Shown: in pieces, positions 8,440 to 17,129 of the stretch
Numbering within the stretch: position 1 is the first letter of the stretch
Layout: the number at the start of each line of letters is the position of its first letter
Program-made: the position numbers and the translations under genes
Assembly (NCBI GenBank): GCA_948441955.1
Contig: CAOJQZ010000006.1
Location: forward strand, 1 to 62,714
Origin: an uncultured Lachnospiraceae bacterium
GTDB taxonomy: Bacteria; Bacillota; Clostridia; Lachnospirales; Lachnospiraceae
Direction: 5' to 3'
Length of the DNA: 62,714 bases
The notes under the pieces: generated by a model
What the model saw: only the letters and a program-made list of their open reading frames with translations
Databases searched by the model: none
Told to the model about the DNA's origin: nothing

Positions 8440-9843
8440 ATGTACGATTTAGTGATTCGAAATGGAAAACTAGTAACTCCGGACCGCATTTATGAGGCAG
8501 ATATTGCCATTTCTAATGGGAAATATGCAGCATTCCTTGCGCCGGGAAGCGAAGCGGAAGCAAATGAGACAATCGATGCAGGAGGGAACTATGTATTCCC
8601 GGGAATTATTGACTGTCATGCGCATCTGAACGAACCGGGCTTCGAGTACAGAGAAGATTTTGAGACCGGGTCACGCGCAGCGGCTGTGGCAGGCTGTACA
8701 ACATTGATTGACATGCCGCTTAACAATGACCCGTCTCTCATGAACAAGGAAATTTTTGATCTTAAGATGGGAAAGATCAGCAAGCACTCTGTCGTTGATT
8801 TTGCTCTGTGGGGCGGACTTGTAGGCGATTATGATGACAAGCCGGGTTCTGTAAAGAACAACATGAACGATTTAGTTGACCTGTATAACTGCGGTGTTGC
8901 CGCATTCAAGGGTTTTACCTGCCCGAACGGAGATCTGTTTCCCACCGTTAACATGGGAAACGTACGCAAAGCGCTGGAAATTCTAAAGCCCTACGGCGCG
9001 CTGTGCGGTTTCCACTGTGAAGAGTTTGGTCAGGTACTGGAGAGAGAAAAAGAAGCAAAGGCAAAGGAAGGCCGGACAAATGAAGAGAAAATCCGTGATT
9101 TCCTTGATTCCCACGATGTATGGACAGAATATGTTGCAACAAAAAATGTGATTGATATGGCAAGAGCGACGGGAGGGCGTGTACATATCTGTCATGTAAG
9201 CCATCCGATGGTGGCGCAGGTTGTTAAGGATGCAATCCACGAAGGAATTCCGATTACGGCAGAGACCTGTCCTCACTATCTTGGATTTACTGAAGATTTC
9301 GTATTTGAAAAGGGAGCTCCGGCAAAATGTACGCCTCCGATGCGCACGGCAGAGGATATGGAGAAGCTCTGGGATTATGTGCTTGACGGAACCTTGTCCT
9401 GCGTAGGGAGCGATCACTCTCCGGCGGCAGATGAGGAGAAGGACAATGACACAAAGGATATCTGGCATGCATGGGGCGGCCTGAATGCTATTCAGTTCTT
9501 CCTCCCAATGATGTTTGATATGGTAGTAAATAAGAAGGGATTAAGCCCGACGCTGATTGCAAAGGTGATGGATTATAATCCGGCTAAGATTTTCGGCCTG
9601 TATGGACGCAAAGGTGCTTTCGAGATCGGTTTTGACGGTGATATCGTTATCGTTGACCCGGAGAAGGCATGGAAATGCGACCAGACAAAACTTCTTACAA
9701 AAGGGCATGTATCCTGCTTTGACGGACAGGAAGGAAAAGGCGCTCCTACATGTACGATCATCAGAGGAAAGGTTGTTGCGGCTGACGGAATGTACAAAGA
9801 GGAAGCGGTGGGATACGGCGAGTATATTACACCGGTAAAATAA
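8440..9843 (+). CDS. allB: Allantoinase (cyclic amidohydrolase), paralogue 1
   Basis: This cytoplasmic metal-dependent amidohydrolase of 467 residues opens the hydantoin ring of allantoin to give allantoate. Metal ligands are visible: the DCHAHLNEPG motif (about 60-69), the Lys in AAFKGFT (about 152-158, the carboxylated bridging Lys), the HCEE motif (about 193-196), HVSHP (about 250-254) and GSDHSP (about 324-329). The regions around ETCPHY and WGGLNAIQFF also align with AllB of enterobacteria. The gene starts at ATG after TAAGGAGG and leads an operon with an NCS1 permease, a second allantoinase and a second permease. A related hydantoinase activity cannot be excluded. Confidence 0.88.
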   Translation: MYDLVIRNGKLVTPDRIYEADIAISNGKYAAFLAPGSEAEANETIDAGGNYVFPGIIDCHAHLNEPGFEYREDFETGSRAAAVAGCTTLIDMPLNNDPSLMNKEIFDLKMGKISKHSVVDFALWGGLVGDYDDKPGSVKNNMNDLVDLYNCGVAAFKGFTCPNGDLFPTVNMGNVRKALEILKPYGALCGFHCEEFGQVLEREKEAKAKEGRTNEEKIRDFLDSHDVWTEYVATKNVIDMARATGGRVHICHVSHPMVAQVVKDAIHEGIPITAETCPHYLGFTEDFVFEKGAPAKCTPPMRTAEDMEKLWDYVLDGTLSCVGSDHSPAADEEKDNDTKDIWHAWGGLNAIQFFLPMMFDMVVNKKGLSPTLIAKVMDYNPAKIFGLYGRKGAFEIGFDGDIVIVDPEKAWKCDQTKLLTKGHVSCFDGQEGKGAPTCTIIRGKVVAADGMYKEEAVGYGEYITPVK

Positions 9844-9873
9844 CCCATATGGGGAAGAAAAAGGAGAGAGATT

Positions 9874-11229
9874 ATGAGTGATGTAAACAATGAAAAGAAA
9901 GAGGCAAGCTCACTTGCCCCTATTAAACCGGAAAATCGTATTATGAGCTGGGGTTCCAACACGATGCTGTGGCTGGGCGGATGTATTTCCATCGGAACAC
10001 TGACAATGGGTTCCGCACAGCTTGAAAAGGGACTGAATCTGGTTCAGCTGTTTTTGGCGGTATTTATCGGTTCTCTGATACTGATTATCGGTATTGCGGC
10101 AAATGATCAGTTCAGCTACAAGACAGGCGCCCCATATGCCATTCAGTTAAAGAGCGCTTTTGGTACAAAGGGAAGTTCCATTCCGGTGCTTATCCGTGGA
10201 CTTCCGGCTATTGTGTGGTATGGGTTCCAGACATGGCTTGGAGGCGCTGCCCTTAATAATATTTCCATTGTGTTCTTTGGATTTGATAACATTTGGGTAT
10301 TTTTTATTGCCTTCCAGCTTATTCAGATTCTATTATCCATTAAGGGCTTCCAGGGAGCGAAATGGGTAGGAAATATCGGCGGCGTTGTTATTTCTATCGC
10401 AATGATTTATTTGTTATACATCTGTATTACACAGTATGGCGACGTTATCGGCGACAAGCTGATGGGCCACAGCGGAACCTGGGGAATGCCGTTTATCGGT
10501 GCGGTTATTGCCTTCTTCGGAAATAGTACAACGGTTATGCTTAACGCAGGAGACTACTCCCGTGAGGTGAAAGCAGGATATTCCTCTGTAGCGCGTGGAG
10601 CTTCCTACTTCTGTGCTATGGTTCCTGCAACAGTGCTTCTTGGTCTTATAGGAGCTATGGCTTCTACGGCGACAGGAATAGCAAATCCGATCAATGCGTT
10701 TGCACAGATGGTAGACAATAAAATTGTCCTTCTGGTAACTTTGGGATTTATTATTTTCGCACAGCTTTCTACAAACCTTGCAAGTAATGTAATTCCGCCT
10801 GCATATGCGTTTATGGATGTATTTAAAATTAAACACAGAACGGCGGTTATCATTGTTGGTATTCTCGCGGTTGCTACCTGTCCGTGGATTCTTACAAATG
10901 ACAGCTCTGCTGCAGGACTGGATTTATTTGTTAAGATTTATTCCGCATTCTTTGCACCGATCTTTGCAGTGCTTATTACAGACTTCTTTATTCTCCACAA
11001 GAGAAACGTTTCAGAGGAAGTGTTAAATGATCTGTACAATGACAATGGAAACCATGCGGGAATTAACTGGGCCGCAATTATTGCAATTGCTGTCGGCGCT
11101 GTAATCGGCCTTATCAATGTTAATATTTCTTTCTTTACAGCATCTGTCCCGACAGGATTTATCTTCTATATTCTTATGAAGAAGATGCCTTTCTGCGCTC
11201 GTTTCAGAAAAGGAACAACTTTAGAATAG
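9874..11229 (+). CDS. NCS1-family allantoin/nucleobase permease, paralogue 1
   Basis: The 451-residue integral membrane protein has about twelve hydrophobic helices. It shows NCS1 (nucleobase:cation symporter-1) hallmarks: MSWGSNTMLWLGGCISIGT near the N-terminus, FGTKGSSIPVLIRGLPAIVWYG (about 94-115) and the NAGDYSRE motif (about 223-230). The family carries allantoin, uracil, hydantoins and purines by cation symport. It sits 30 bases after allantoinase 1 and 12 bases before allantoinase 2, so the natural reading is uptake of allantoin or a related ureide. Confidence 0.88.
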   Translation: MSDVNNEKKEASSLAPIKPENRIMSWGSNTMLWLGGCISIGTLTMGSAQLEKGLNLVQLFLAVFIGSLILIIGIAANDQFSYKTGAPYAIQLKSAFGTKGSSIPVLIRGLPAIVWYGFQTWLGGAALNNISIVFFGFDNIWVFFIAFQLIQILLSIKGFQGAKWVGNIGGVVISIAMIYLLYICITQYGDVIGDKLMGHSGTWGMPFIGAVIAFFGNSTTVMLNAGDYSREVKAGYSSVARGASYFCAMVPATVLLGLIGAMASTATGIANPINAFAQMVDNKIVLLVTLGFIIFAQLSTNLASNVIPPAYAFMDVFKIKHRTAVIIVGILAVATCPWILTNDSSAAGLDLFVKIYSAFFAPIFAVLITDFFILHKRNVSEEVLNDLYNDNGNHAGINWAAIIAIAVGAVIGLINVNISFFTASVPTGFIFYILMKKMPFCARFRKGTTLE

Positions 11230-11241
11230 TGAGGTATTCTT

Positions 11242-12618
11242 ATGTACGATTTATTGATTAAAAATGGAAAAATTGTTACGGCTGATGCCGTAACAGAAGG
11301 CAATGTAGCAGTAAAAGGCGGAATCATTGCCGCGGTTTTAACTGTAAATGAGGTGCCGGAAGCAGAAAAGGTAATCGATGCGAAGGGGAACTATGTGTTC
11401 CCCGGAGCAATAGACACCCATGCACATTTAAACGACCCGGGCTTTGAATGGAGGGAGGATTATGAGCACGGCACGTCTGCTGCTGCCCTTGGAGGGTATA
11501 CGACTGTTATTGATATGCCTCTTCAGAATGACCCGTGTATGACAAATGCAGAGGCTTTTGATTTCAAGGAAAACAAGGTTTCTCCTAATGCGTATGTTGA
11601 TTATTGTTTCTGGGGCGGACTTACAAGCTATAACTTTAATGATTTGAAGGATTTGGATGAGAAGGGCTGCGTATCCTTTAAATCCTTTATCGGACCAGTG
11701 TCGCCGGATTATGAGTCACTAAATTACGGTCAGGCAATGGAGGCAATGGACATTATTAAGGAGTTTGACGGGCGTGCAGGTTTCCACTGTGAGGATTATG
11801 CAATTATCAAGAACCAGGAGAAGAGGATGAAGGAGGCCGGCCGCAATGACTGGAAGGCATTTCTTGAATCCCGCCCGGTGGTAGCGGAGATTGTAGCTAC
11901 GGATGCAATTATTGAGATTGCAAAAGCTACAGGCTGTAAGGCGCATATCTGCCATGTATCTCATCCGGCAGTTGCGAAGAAGATTAAGGCGGCCCAGGAC
12001 GAAGGCTATGATATTACAGCCGAAACTTGTACTCATTATCTGACCTTCAGTAATGAGGATGTAATTGAAAAGGGGCCTCTTTATAAGTGTGCACCGATTC
12101 TTCAGCCAAAGGAAGCGGTTGAGGAAATGTGGGAGTATGTAAAGGCGGGCGTATTCAGCGGAATCGCTTCCGACCATTCTCCATGCTCCTATGATGAGAA
12201 GTATAAAGAGATTCTTGGCAATAAGATTGAGACTGTATTTGACGTATGGGGCGGCTGCTCCGGTATTCAGAGCGGTTTTCAGGCCGCCTTCAGCGAGGGC
12301 GTTGTAAAGCGGGGCATATGCCCGTCAGTGCTTGCAAGTGCAATGGCAGTAAAGCCTGCAAAGGCATTTGGCATCTATGGTAAGAAAGGTGATATTAAGC
12401 CGGGATTTGATGCCGATCTGTTAATTGTCGACCCGGAAAAGGAATGGGAGATTACAGAGGAGTCTCTTCTGTATGTTAACAAGATTTCCGCTTTCGTAGG
12501 TCTGAAAGGCAAAGGCCTTCCGGTGATGACCCTTGTCCGGGGCAATGTGATTGCAGAGGACGGCAGGATTGTTGCGGAAAAAGGCATAGGCGAGTTGGTG
12601 AAGAGGATAAAGAAATAA
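11242..12618 (+). CDS. allB: Allantoinase-family cyclic amidohydrolase, paralogue 2
   Basis: The 458-residue protein is a close family relative of the enzyme encoded at 8440-9843. It has the same metal-site motifs: DTHAHLNDPG (about 59-68), VSFKSF with the bridging Lys (about 147-152), HCED (about 186-189), HVSHP (about 243-247) and SDHSPC (about 311-316). ETCTHYL and KCAPILQP replace ETCPHY and KCTPPMR of the first copy, so the substrate pocket may differ. It is followed by its own NCS1 permease, which makes a duplicated amidohydrolase-permease cassette. It may act on allantoin of the other configuration or on another hydantoin; the sequence alone does not decide. Confidence 0.82.
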   Translation: MYDLLIKNGKIVTADAVTEGNVAVKGGIIAAVLTVNEVPEAEKVIDAKGNYVFPGAIDTHAHLNDPGFEWREDYEHGTSAAALGGYTTVIDMPLQNDPCMTNAEAFDFKENKVSPNAYVDYCFWGGLTSYNFNDLKDLDEKGCVSFKSFIGPVSPDYESLNYGQAMEAMDIIKEFDGRAGFHCEDYAIIKNQEKRMKEAGRNDWKAFLESRPVVAEIVATDAIIEIAKATGCKAHICHVSHPAVAKKIKAAQDEGYDITAETCTHYLTFSNEDVIEKGPLYKCAPILQPKEAVEEMWEYVKAGVFSGIASDHSPCSYDEKYKEILGNKIETVFDVWGGCSGIQSGFQAAFSEGVVKRGICPSVLASAMAVKPAKAFGIYGKKGDIKPGFDADLLIVDPEKEWEITEESLLYVNKISAFVGLKGKGLPVMTLVRGNVIAEDGRIVAEKGIGELVKRIKK

Positions 12619-12648
12619 GTGCCAAAGAGAAAAGGAGAGAGTGAAAGA

Positions 12649-14010
12649 ATGAGTATAGTGGATAATAAAAATTTGAATCCGGAGCTGGTACAAAATGTGG
12701 ATCCGGATCTGCAGCCTACCAAAAAGCGTATTATGGGAACACTGTCTTATGCTGCAAGTTTTATGGGCGGCTGTGTGTCCATCGGCACATTTTCCATGGG
12801 CGCGGGATTGATTGGAGCCTTGACGGTAACCCAGGCAATCATTGCTATGGTAATCGGCTGTCTGGTTATTGCCATTGCCCTTGCGATTATCGGTGAGTGC
12901 GGACACACTTACGGGATTCCGTTTACGGTACAGCTTAGGAGCAGTTTTGGTACAACGGGTGTTAAGATACCAGGCGTATTGCGTGGGCTTCCCGCTATCG
13001 TGTGGTTTGGCTTCCAGAGCTGGGTGGGTGCAGGAGCAATTAACAGCTGTCTGAACATTCTGTTTGGAATCAGCAATCTTCCGGTGGTATATGCACTGTT
13101 TACCCTTCTTCAGGTTGCCCTTGCAATTAAGGGATTTGAAGGAATTAAGTGGTTAGAAAACATTTCCTGTATCTTTATTATTGCAATCCTGATTTATATG
13201 CTGTATGTGGTTAATACACAGTTCTCGTCAGAGATTGGAGATGTGTTCTCGGGAATCAAAGGAACCTGGGGTATGCCGTTCTGGGCTGCAACTACATCCT
13301 TCCTTGGAATCTATTCTACTATGATTATCAATGCATCTGATTATTCGCGGAACGCGACGGATGACATTAGGCCGGTGAAGGCGGCGAGTATTTATACAAT
13401 AGCAATTCTTCCTGTAACTTTGTTCATGGGTCTAATCGGGCTCCTTGTAACAGCCGCAACAGGAAACAGCGACCCGGTGGTTGTATTTTCTACTACAATG
13501 GGAAGCAAGGTGCTTACTATTGTAACTCTGCTTTTTATCGCGTTTGCACAGGTTACTACCAACGTACTGAACAATATTGTGCCTCCGGCATATGTGCTGA
13601 TGGAATCTTTTAAGATGAAATGGACCCATGCAACCGTACTGGTGGGCGTGCTTTCCGCATGTGTAATGCCATGGAAGCTGGTTACGGATGAGTCTGCTGC
13701 AGGACTTAATCTGTTTACACAGTTTTACTCCGCATTCTTAGGCCCTATCTTTGCGGTTATGGCGGTGGATTATTTTATTCTCCGAAAGAAGAAGCTGGAT
13801 ATTAATGATATGTATGACAAGAAAGGATGCTTTAAAGGCATTAACTGGGCAGCAGTTATTGCAATTATCTTTGGCTCCTTATGCTCGCTGCTGATTATGC
13901 AGCTTTCCTGGTATGTAAGTTTGATTCCGACAGGAGCCGCTTACTATCTGCTTATGAAGGTAATGCCGTCCTCAAAGCCTTTCTGTAAAGGAACGATTTT
14001 TGAGAGATAA
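12649..14010 (+). CDS. NCS1-family permease, paralogue 2
   Basis: I start at ATG 12649 (MSIVDNKNLN, 453 residues) because AAAAGGAGAG lies just upstream; a GTG at 12619 touches the preceding stop and has no good site. Hallmarks match the first permease: FMGGCVSIGTFSMG, FGTTGVKIPGVLRGLPAIVWFG (about 101-122), NASDYSRN (about 229-236) and about twelve membrane helices. It is the last gene before a strong terminator. With paralogue 2 of the amidohydrolase it probably imports the substrate of that enzyme. Confidence 0.87.
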   Translation: MSIVDNKNLNPELVQNVDPDLQPTKKRIMGTLSYAASFMGGCVSIGTFSMGAGLIGALTVTQAIIAMVIGCLVIAIALAIIGECGHTYGIPFTVQLRSSFGTTGVKIPGVLRGLPAIVWFGFQSWVGAGAINSCLNILFGISNLPVVYALFTLLQVALAIKGFEGIKWLENISCIFIIAILIYMLYVVNTQFSSEIGDVFSGIKGTWGMPFWAATTSFLGIYSTMIINASDYSRNATDDIRPVKAASIYTIAILPVTLFMGLIGLLVTAATGNSDPVVVFSTTMGSKVLTIVTLLFIAFAQVTTNVLNNIVPPAYVLMESFKMKWTHATVLVGVLSACVMPWKLVTDESAAGLNLFTQFYSAFLGPIFAVMAVDYFILRKKKLDINDMYDKKGCFKGINWAAVIAIIFGSLCSLLIMQLSWYVSLIPTGAAYYLLMKVMPSSKPFCKGTIFER

Positions 14011-14038
14011 AGTTGAGGACAAAATAAACGGAAGTCAA

Positions 14039-14078
14039 GCCGGGGACGGGGTATTTTTCATTTTACCCCGTCCCCGGC
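14039..14078. terminator. Bidirectional terminator between convergent genes
   Basis: A perfect 15-base-pair GC-rich stem (arms 14039-14053 and 14064-14078) with a ten-base loop sits between the plus-strand permease and the minus-strand flavin oxidoreductase. T-runs are weak, but the stem is very stable and serves both directions. Confidence 0.75.
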
Positions 14079-14090
14079 TCTGTTAAGAGT

Positions 14091-16151
14091 TTATATTTTC
14101 ATAGCCGTTTCGTAAGCTCCCCATATGACGCTCCGCAGGTTTCCAACCTGCCGGCAGTCGCCTACAAGATAAACATTTTTCTTCTTTTTATCTACATCTA
14201 AAGGACTGGCAATATATCCTGCCGAAGAGATTGTGCTGTCGCAGGCAATCGTAATGTCTTTTCCCCTTTTATCCGTACAGATAACGGCATCTTCTTTTAC
14301 TTCCTTAAGAACAGTTTCCAGATATACCGGAACCTTGTGCAGTGCAAACCATTCCCGCAGATAGGAGCTGTTAGCAAGGCAGACGCCCTTTTGGGATACA
14401 AGGTCGTCCTTCATCTCAATGATAATCGGCTCTTTTCCCGAAAGCGCCAGCTCGTATGCAATCTCGCTTCCTGTCAGTCCGCCGCCGATTACGGCAACCT
14501 TCTGTCCGACTTCGGCGCCGTTTAGATATTCGCAGGCCTCTATCATCTTCTCATGGCCCGGAACGCTTTTTAGTATGCGCGGAACAGAGCCGGTTGCTAT
14601 AATCACAGGCTCATTCCCAAACCGGGACAGATCCTTTATCTCTTCATTCAGGCGCACTTCAATTTCAAGAACCTCCATCTGACGGCGGTACCAGGTAAGG
14701 AGATCGCGCAGCTTTCCCTTGTAGGATTCTGCGCTGGCCGGGATAAATGTACCGCCTAAAACACTGCCTTTTTCATAGATGACAGGCATATGCCCCCGTT
14801 TTTTCAGGACTCTTGCAGCTTCCATGCCGCCGATTCCGCCGCCGATAATATGTACTGTCCCGGGAGTGCGGGCCGGCCGGATGTGGTGTCTGCTCCACTG
14901 CATGGTTTCCGCATTAACAGCACAGCGGGCCAGGTGCAGGCTGTCGTTTAAGTCCTGATCGTTGGGTACCCCTTTGTAATGGCACATATTAAAACAGCCG
15001 TTGTGGCACAGGATACAGGGCCGGATGTCCTCTTCCCGTCCTTTTATCAGCTTGGTTACCCACTGCTGGTCAGCAAGAAACGGCCTTGCAAAGCCAGCGC
15101 CGTCCAGCCTGCCGGAGGCAATGGAGTCCGCGGCGGCATATGGATCCAGCCTGCCGGCGCATACAACCGGAATATCTACGAATTCCTTGATATGTTCTAC
15201 ATCGGCAAGATTGCAGTTTTCCGGCATATATACGGGAGGATGCGCCCAGTACCACGCGTCATAGGTGCCGTTGTCGCAGTTGAGCATGTCGTAGCCTGCA
15301 TCCTGCAGGTATTTTACTGCCCGTTCGGATTCTTCCATATCCCGTCCTGCTTCTGTATATTCCTCGCCGGGAAGGGCGCCCTGGCGGAACCCCTTGGTCT
15401 TGGACAACACACTGTAACGGAGGGAAACAGGAAAATCATCCCCGCATGCCCACTTGATGGCTTTTACAATCTCTACGGCAAAACGATAGCGGTTCTCAAA
15501 GGATCCGCCGTACTGATCTGTACGCTGGTTTACGTATTTCAGAGTGAACTGATCAAGAAGATATCCTTCATGAACCGCATGAATCTCAACACCGTCTACC
15601 CCTGCGTCCTTTAAAAGCCTCGCTGTTTTGGCAAAAGCCTCCACGAACTCATGAATCTCTTCTACAGTCATTTCCCTGGAGGGAACCTTGTCGGACCAGC
15701 GGTTTGGGGAGGGGCTTGCAGAGGCTGTAATCTTATCCAGATCCATAAAGGGCTTGGATGCCTTTCTAAGCGCCGGATTGGTGTAAAGCTTCTCCATCAG
15801 TCCGCTGATGGTGAAGGAGCGGCCGAAGCCTGCGGTAAGCTGAATAAAAAGCTTTGCTCCGGTCTTATGGAATTCGGGCATCCATTTTTTTAGATCCTGA
15901 TACATCCTTTTTTCCTTGTGCAGCCACTGTCCGAACATGGGATTATATACCGGCTGACAGCCCGGAAGCACCAGTCCTGCATTGTTCCTTGCGACCTCCA
16001 TGATAAAGCGGGCGCCGGCTTTATCGAAATGGTGCTTCTCCATCCATCCGAACAAATCCGTACCTCCCATAGAAGTCAGAACAATGCGGTTTTTTATCTC
16101 ACAATTACCGATTTTCCAGGGAGTAAACAGAGGCTTTAGTTTTTCGTTCAT
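14091..16151 (-). CDS. NADH:flavin oxidoreductase / 2,4-dienoyl-CoA reductase-type iron-sulfur flavoenzyme
   Basis: The 686-residue protein has an old-yellow-enzyme TIM barrel at its N-terminus (KPLFTPWKIGNCEIKNRIVL to about residue 370), with GVDGVEIHAVHEGYLLDQF (about 190-208) lining the FMN site. A Cys cluster, CILCHNGCFNMC plus a later Cys (about 380-410), would bind [4Fe-4S]. Two dinucleotide folds follow, marked GGGIGGMEAARV and GGGLTGSEIAY, for FAD and NAD(P)H. This is the architecture of 2,4-dienoyl-CoA reductase, enoate reductases and the BaiCD/BaiH enzymes. It is divergent from the CooC/HgdAB-like operon and shares a palindromic promoter region with it, suggesting joint control. The substrate is unknown. 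Confidence 0.88.
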   Translation of the reverse strand: MNEKLKPLFTPWKIGNCEIKNRIVLTSMGGTDLFGWMEKHHFDKAGARFIMEVARNNAGLVLPGCQPVYNPMFGQWLHKEKRMYQDLKKWMPEFHKTGAKLFIQLTAGFGRSFTISGLMEKLYTNPALRKASKPFMDLDKITASASPSPNRWSDKVPSREMTVEEIHEFVEAFAKTARLLKDAGVDGVEIHAVHEGYLLDQFTLKYVNQRTDQYGGSFENRYRFAVEIVKAIKWACGDDFPVSLRYSVLSKTKGFRQGALPGEEYTEAGRDMEESERAVKYLQDAGYDMLNCDNGTYDAWYWAHPPVYMPENCNLADVEHIKEFVDIPVVCAGRLDPYAAADSIASGRLDGAGFARPFLADQQWVTKLIKGREEDIRPCILCHNGCFNMCHYKGVPNDQDLNDSLHLARCAVNAETMQWSRHHIRPARTPGTVHIIGGGIGGMEAARVLKKRGHMPVIYEKGSVLGGTFIPASAESYKGKLRDLLTWYRRQMEVLEIEVRLNEEIKDLSRFGNEPVIIATGSVPRILKSVPGHEKMIEACEYLNGAEVGQKVAVIGGGLTGSEIAYELALSGKEPIIIEMKDDLVSQKGVCLANSSYLREWFALHKVPVYLETVLKEVKEDAVICTDKRGKDITIACDSTISSAGYIASPLDVDKKKKNVYLVGDCRQVGNLRSVIWGAYETAMKI

Positions 16152-16204
16152 AATCAGATCATCTCCTTTCTCGTACCTGTCTGATATGTATATAGAATGA
16201 ATTT

Positions 16205-16233
16205 ATTATATCAATTTTTTCGTCAAACTGCAA
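16205..16233 (-). promoter_or_regulatory. Promoter of the flavin oxidoreductase gene
   Basis: On the minus strand TTGCAG (16233-16228), 17 bases and TATAAT (16210-16205) with an extended TG form a strong promoter. Its -35 box overlaps the left arm of the inverted repeat at 16229-16268. Confidence 0.75.
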
Positions 16234-16268
16234 TAAAAAAACTCAAAATTCGACAAAAATTTATTGCA
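16229..16268. promoter_or_regulatory. Shared operator-like inverted repeat between divergent promoters
   Basis: TGCAATAAA (16229-16237) and TTTATTGCA (16260-16268) are perfect inverted arms 22 bases apart. Each arm overlaps the -35 box of one of the two divergent promoters, so one bound dimer or tetramer could control both the flavin oxidoreductase and the reductase operon. Confidence 0.6.
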
Positions 16269-16292
16269 AACTAACAAATCGCATGGTAGAAT
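16264..16292 (+). promoter_or_regulatory. Promoter of the CooC/HgdAB-like operon
   Basis: TTGCAA (16264-16269), a 17-base spacer and TAGAAT (16287-16292) with extended TGG. Transcription should start near 16299, which leaves the ATG at 16302 almost leaderless and supports the TTG start at 16341. Confidence 0.75.
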
Positions 16293-16340
16293 AAAAACAC
16301 AATGACAGTAGAAATGAAAAAAAGAAGGAGGGTGAGGCCA

Positions 16341-17102
16341 TTGCATGACACAATCATTATTGCTGCCGCCGGTAAGGGCGGCGTAGGTAAGACGTCTGTC
16401 TGTGCAGCTATGGTGCGCCTGCTTGTGGAGAAGCATCCGGATTCCCGGATACTGGCTATTGACGCGGATCCTGCAGTAGGGCTTGCCGCTGGTTTGGGGG
16501 TGGAGGTTGAATCCACTCTGGATGACATCCGCAGACGTATTGTGGCAAGTGTGGAACAGGGAGAAACGAAAGCGGCAGTGGAGCTTTTGGGGGAAGCACG
16601 TTTTCAGATTTTTGATACGATGAAGGAGCAGGAGGGATTTTCCTTTCTTGCTATCGGACGGCCGGAGAGTGCAGGCTGCTACTGCAAGGTGAACGCGTAT
16701 CTGAAAGAGGTCATTTCCATGCTGGCAAAGGACTTTGATTATGTGGTTATAGACGGTGAGGCGGGAATTGAGCAGATTAACCGCAGGGTGATGGAACAGG
16801 TTACACATCTGATGCTTGTGACAGACCCCAGCCGCAAGGGCGCCGAGGTGGTCCGTACAATCCAGAAGGTGGCAAAGGAGCTTGTAATGTATAAGTCCTG
16901 CGGCGCTGTTGTCAACAGAGTGCCTCATCCTTCGGTGATGGAGCTGGTTGATGTATCTCCCGTCGAGGTGTTAACCAGTATTCCTTCGGACGAGGAGCAT
17001 GCAGCCAACGAGGTGCGCGGAGGAAGCGTTTTTGAACTGAATAGGGAGGCGGTTCTGCTAAAAGGAGCGGAGGAAGCTTTGAGGAAATGGGAGATTATAT
17101 AA
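16341..17102 (+). CDS. CooC-type P-loop ATPase (metallocentre insertion factor)
   Basis: The 253-residue MinD/CooC-family ATPase has the deviant Walker A AAAGKGGVGKTS (residues 8-19), IDADPAVGLAAGLG for switch I, and a CYC motif at residues 113-115. In CooC proteins the paired Cys bind metal at the dimer interface. CooC delivers nickel to CO dehydrogenase, and AcsF does so for acetyl-CoA synthase. No complete CO dehydrogenase is encoded here; instead the operon encodes HgdAB-like subunits and an acetyl-CoA-synthase-like fragment. I start at TTG 16341, eight bases after AGGAGGG; the in-frame ATG at 16302 lacks a ribosome site. A role in cluster assembly for the neighbours is inferred. Confidence 0.85.
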   Translation: MHDTIIIAAAGKGGVGKTSVCAAMVRLLVEKHPDSRILAIDADPAVGLAAGLGVEVESTLDDIRRRIVASVEQGETKAAVELLGEARFQIFDTMKEQEGFSFLAIGRPESAGCYCKVNAYLKEVISMLAKDFDYVVIDGEAGIEQINRRVMEQVTHLMLVTDPSRKGAEVVRTIQKVAKELVMYKSCGAVVNRVPHPSVMELVDVSPVEVLTSIPSDEEHAANEVRGGSVFELNREAVLLKGAEEALRKWEII

Positions 17103-17129
17103 CCGACAAGGAGAAAAGAGGTGTGATAC

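Noticed and set aside
14979..15614. A 211-codon plus-strand open frame opposite the flavin oxidoreductase gene
   Set aside because: It is an antisense shadow of a well-supported gene, with no ribosome site or recognisable motif.
16302..16340. ATG 16302 as start of the CooC-type ATPase
   Set aside because: No ribosome site precedes it and the predicted transcription start lies only a few bases away; the TTG at 16341 has AGGAGGG at good spacing and aligns with the family N-terminus.
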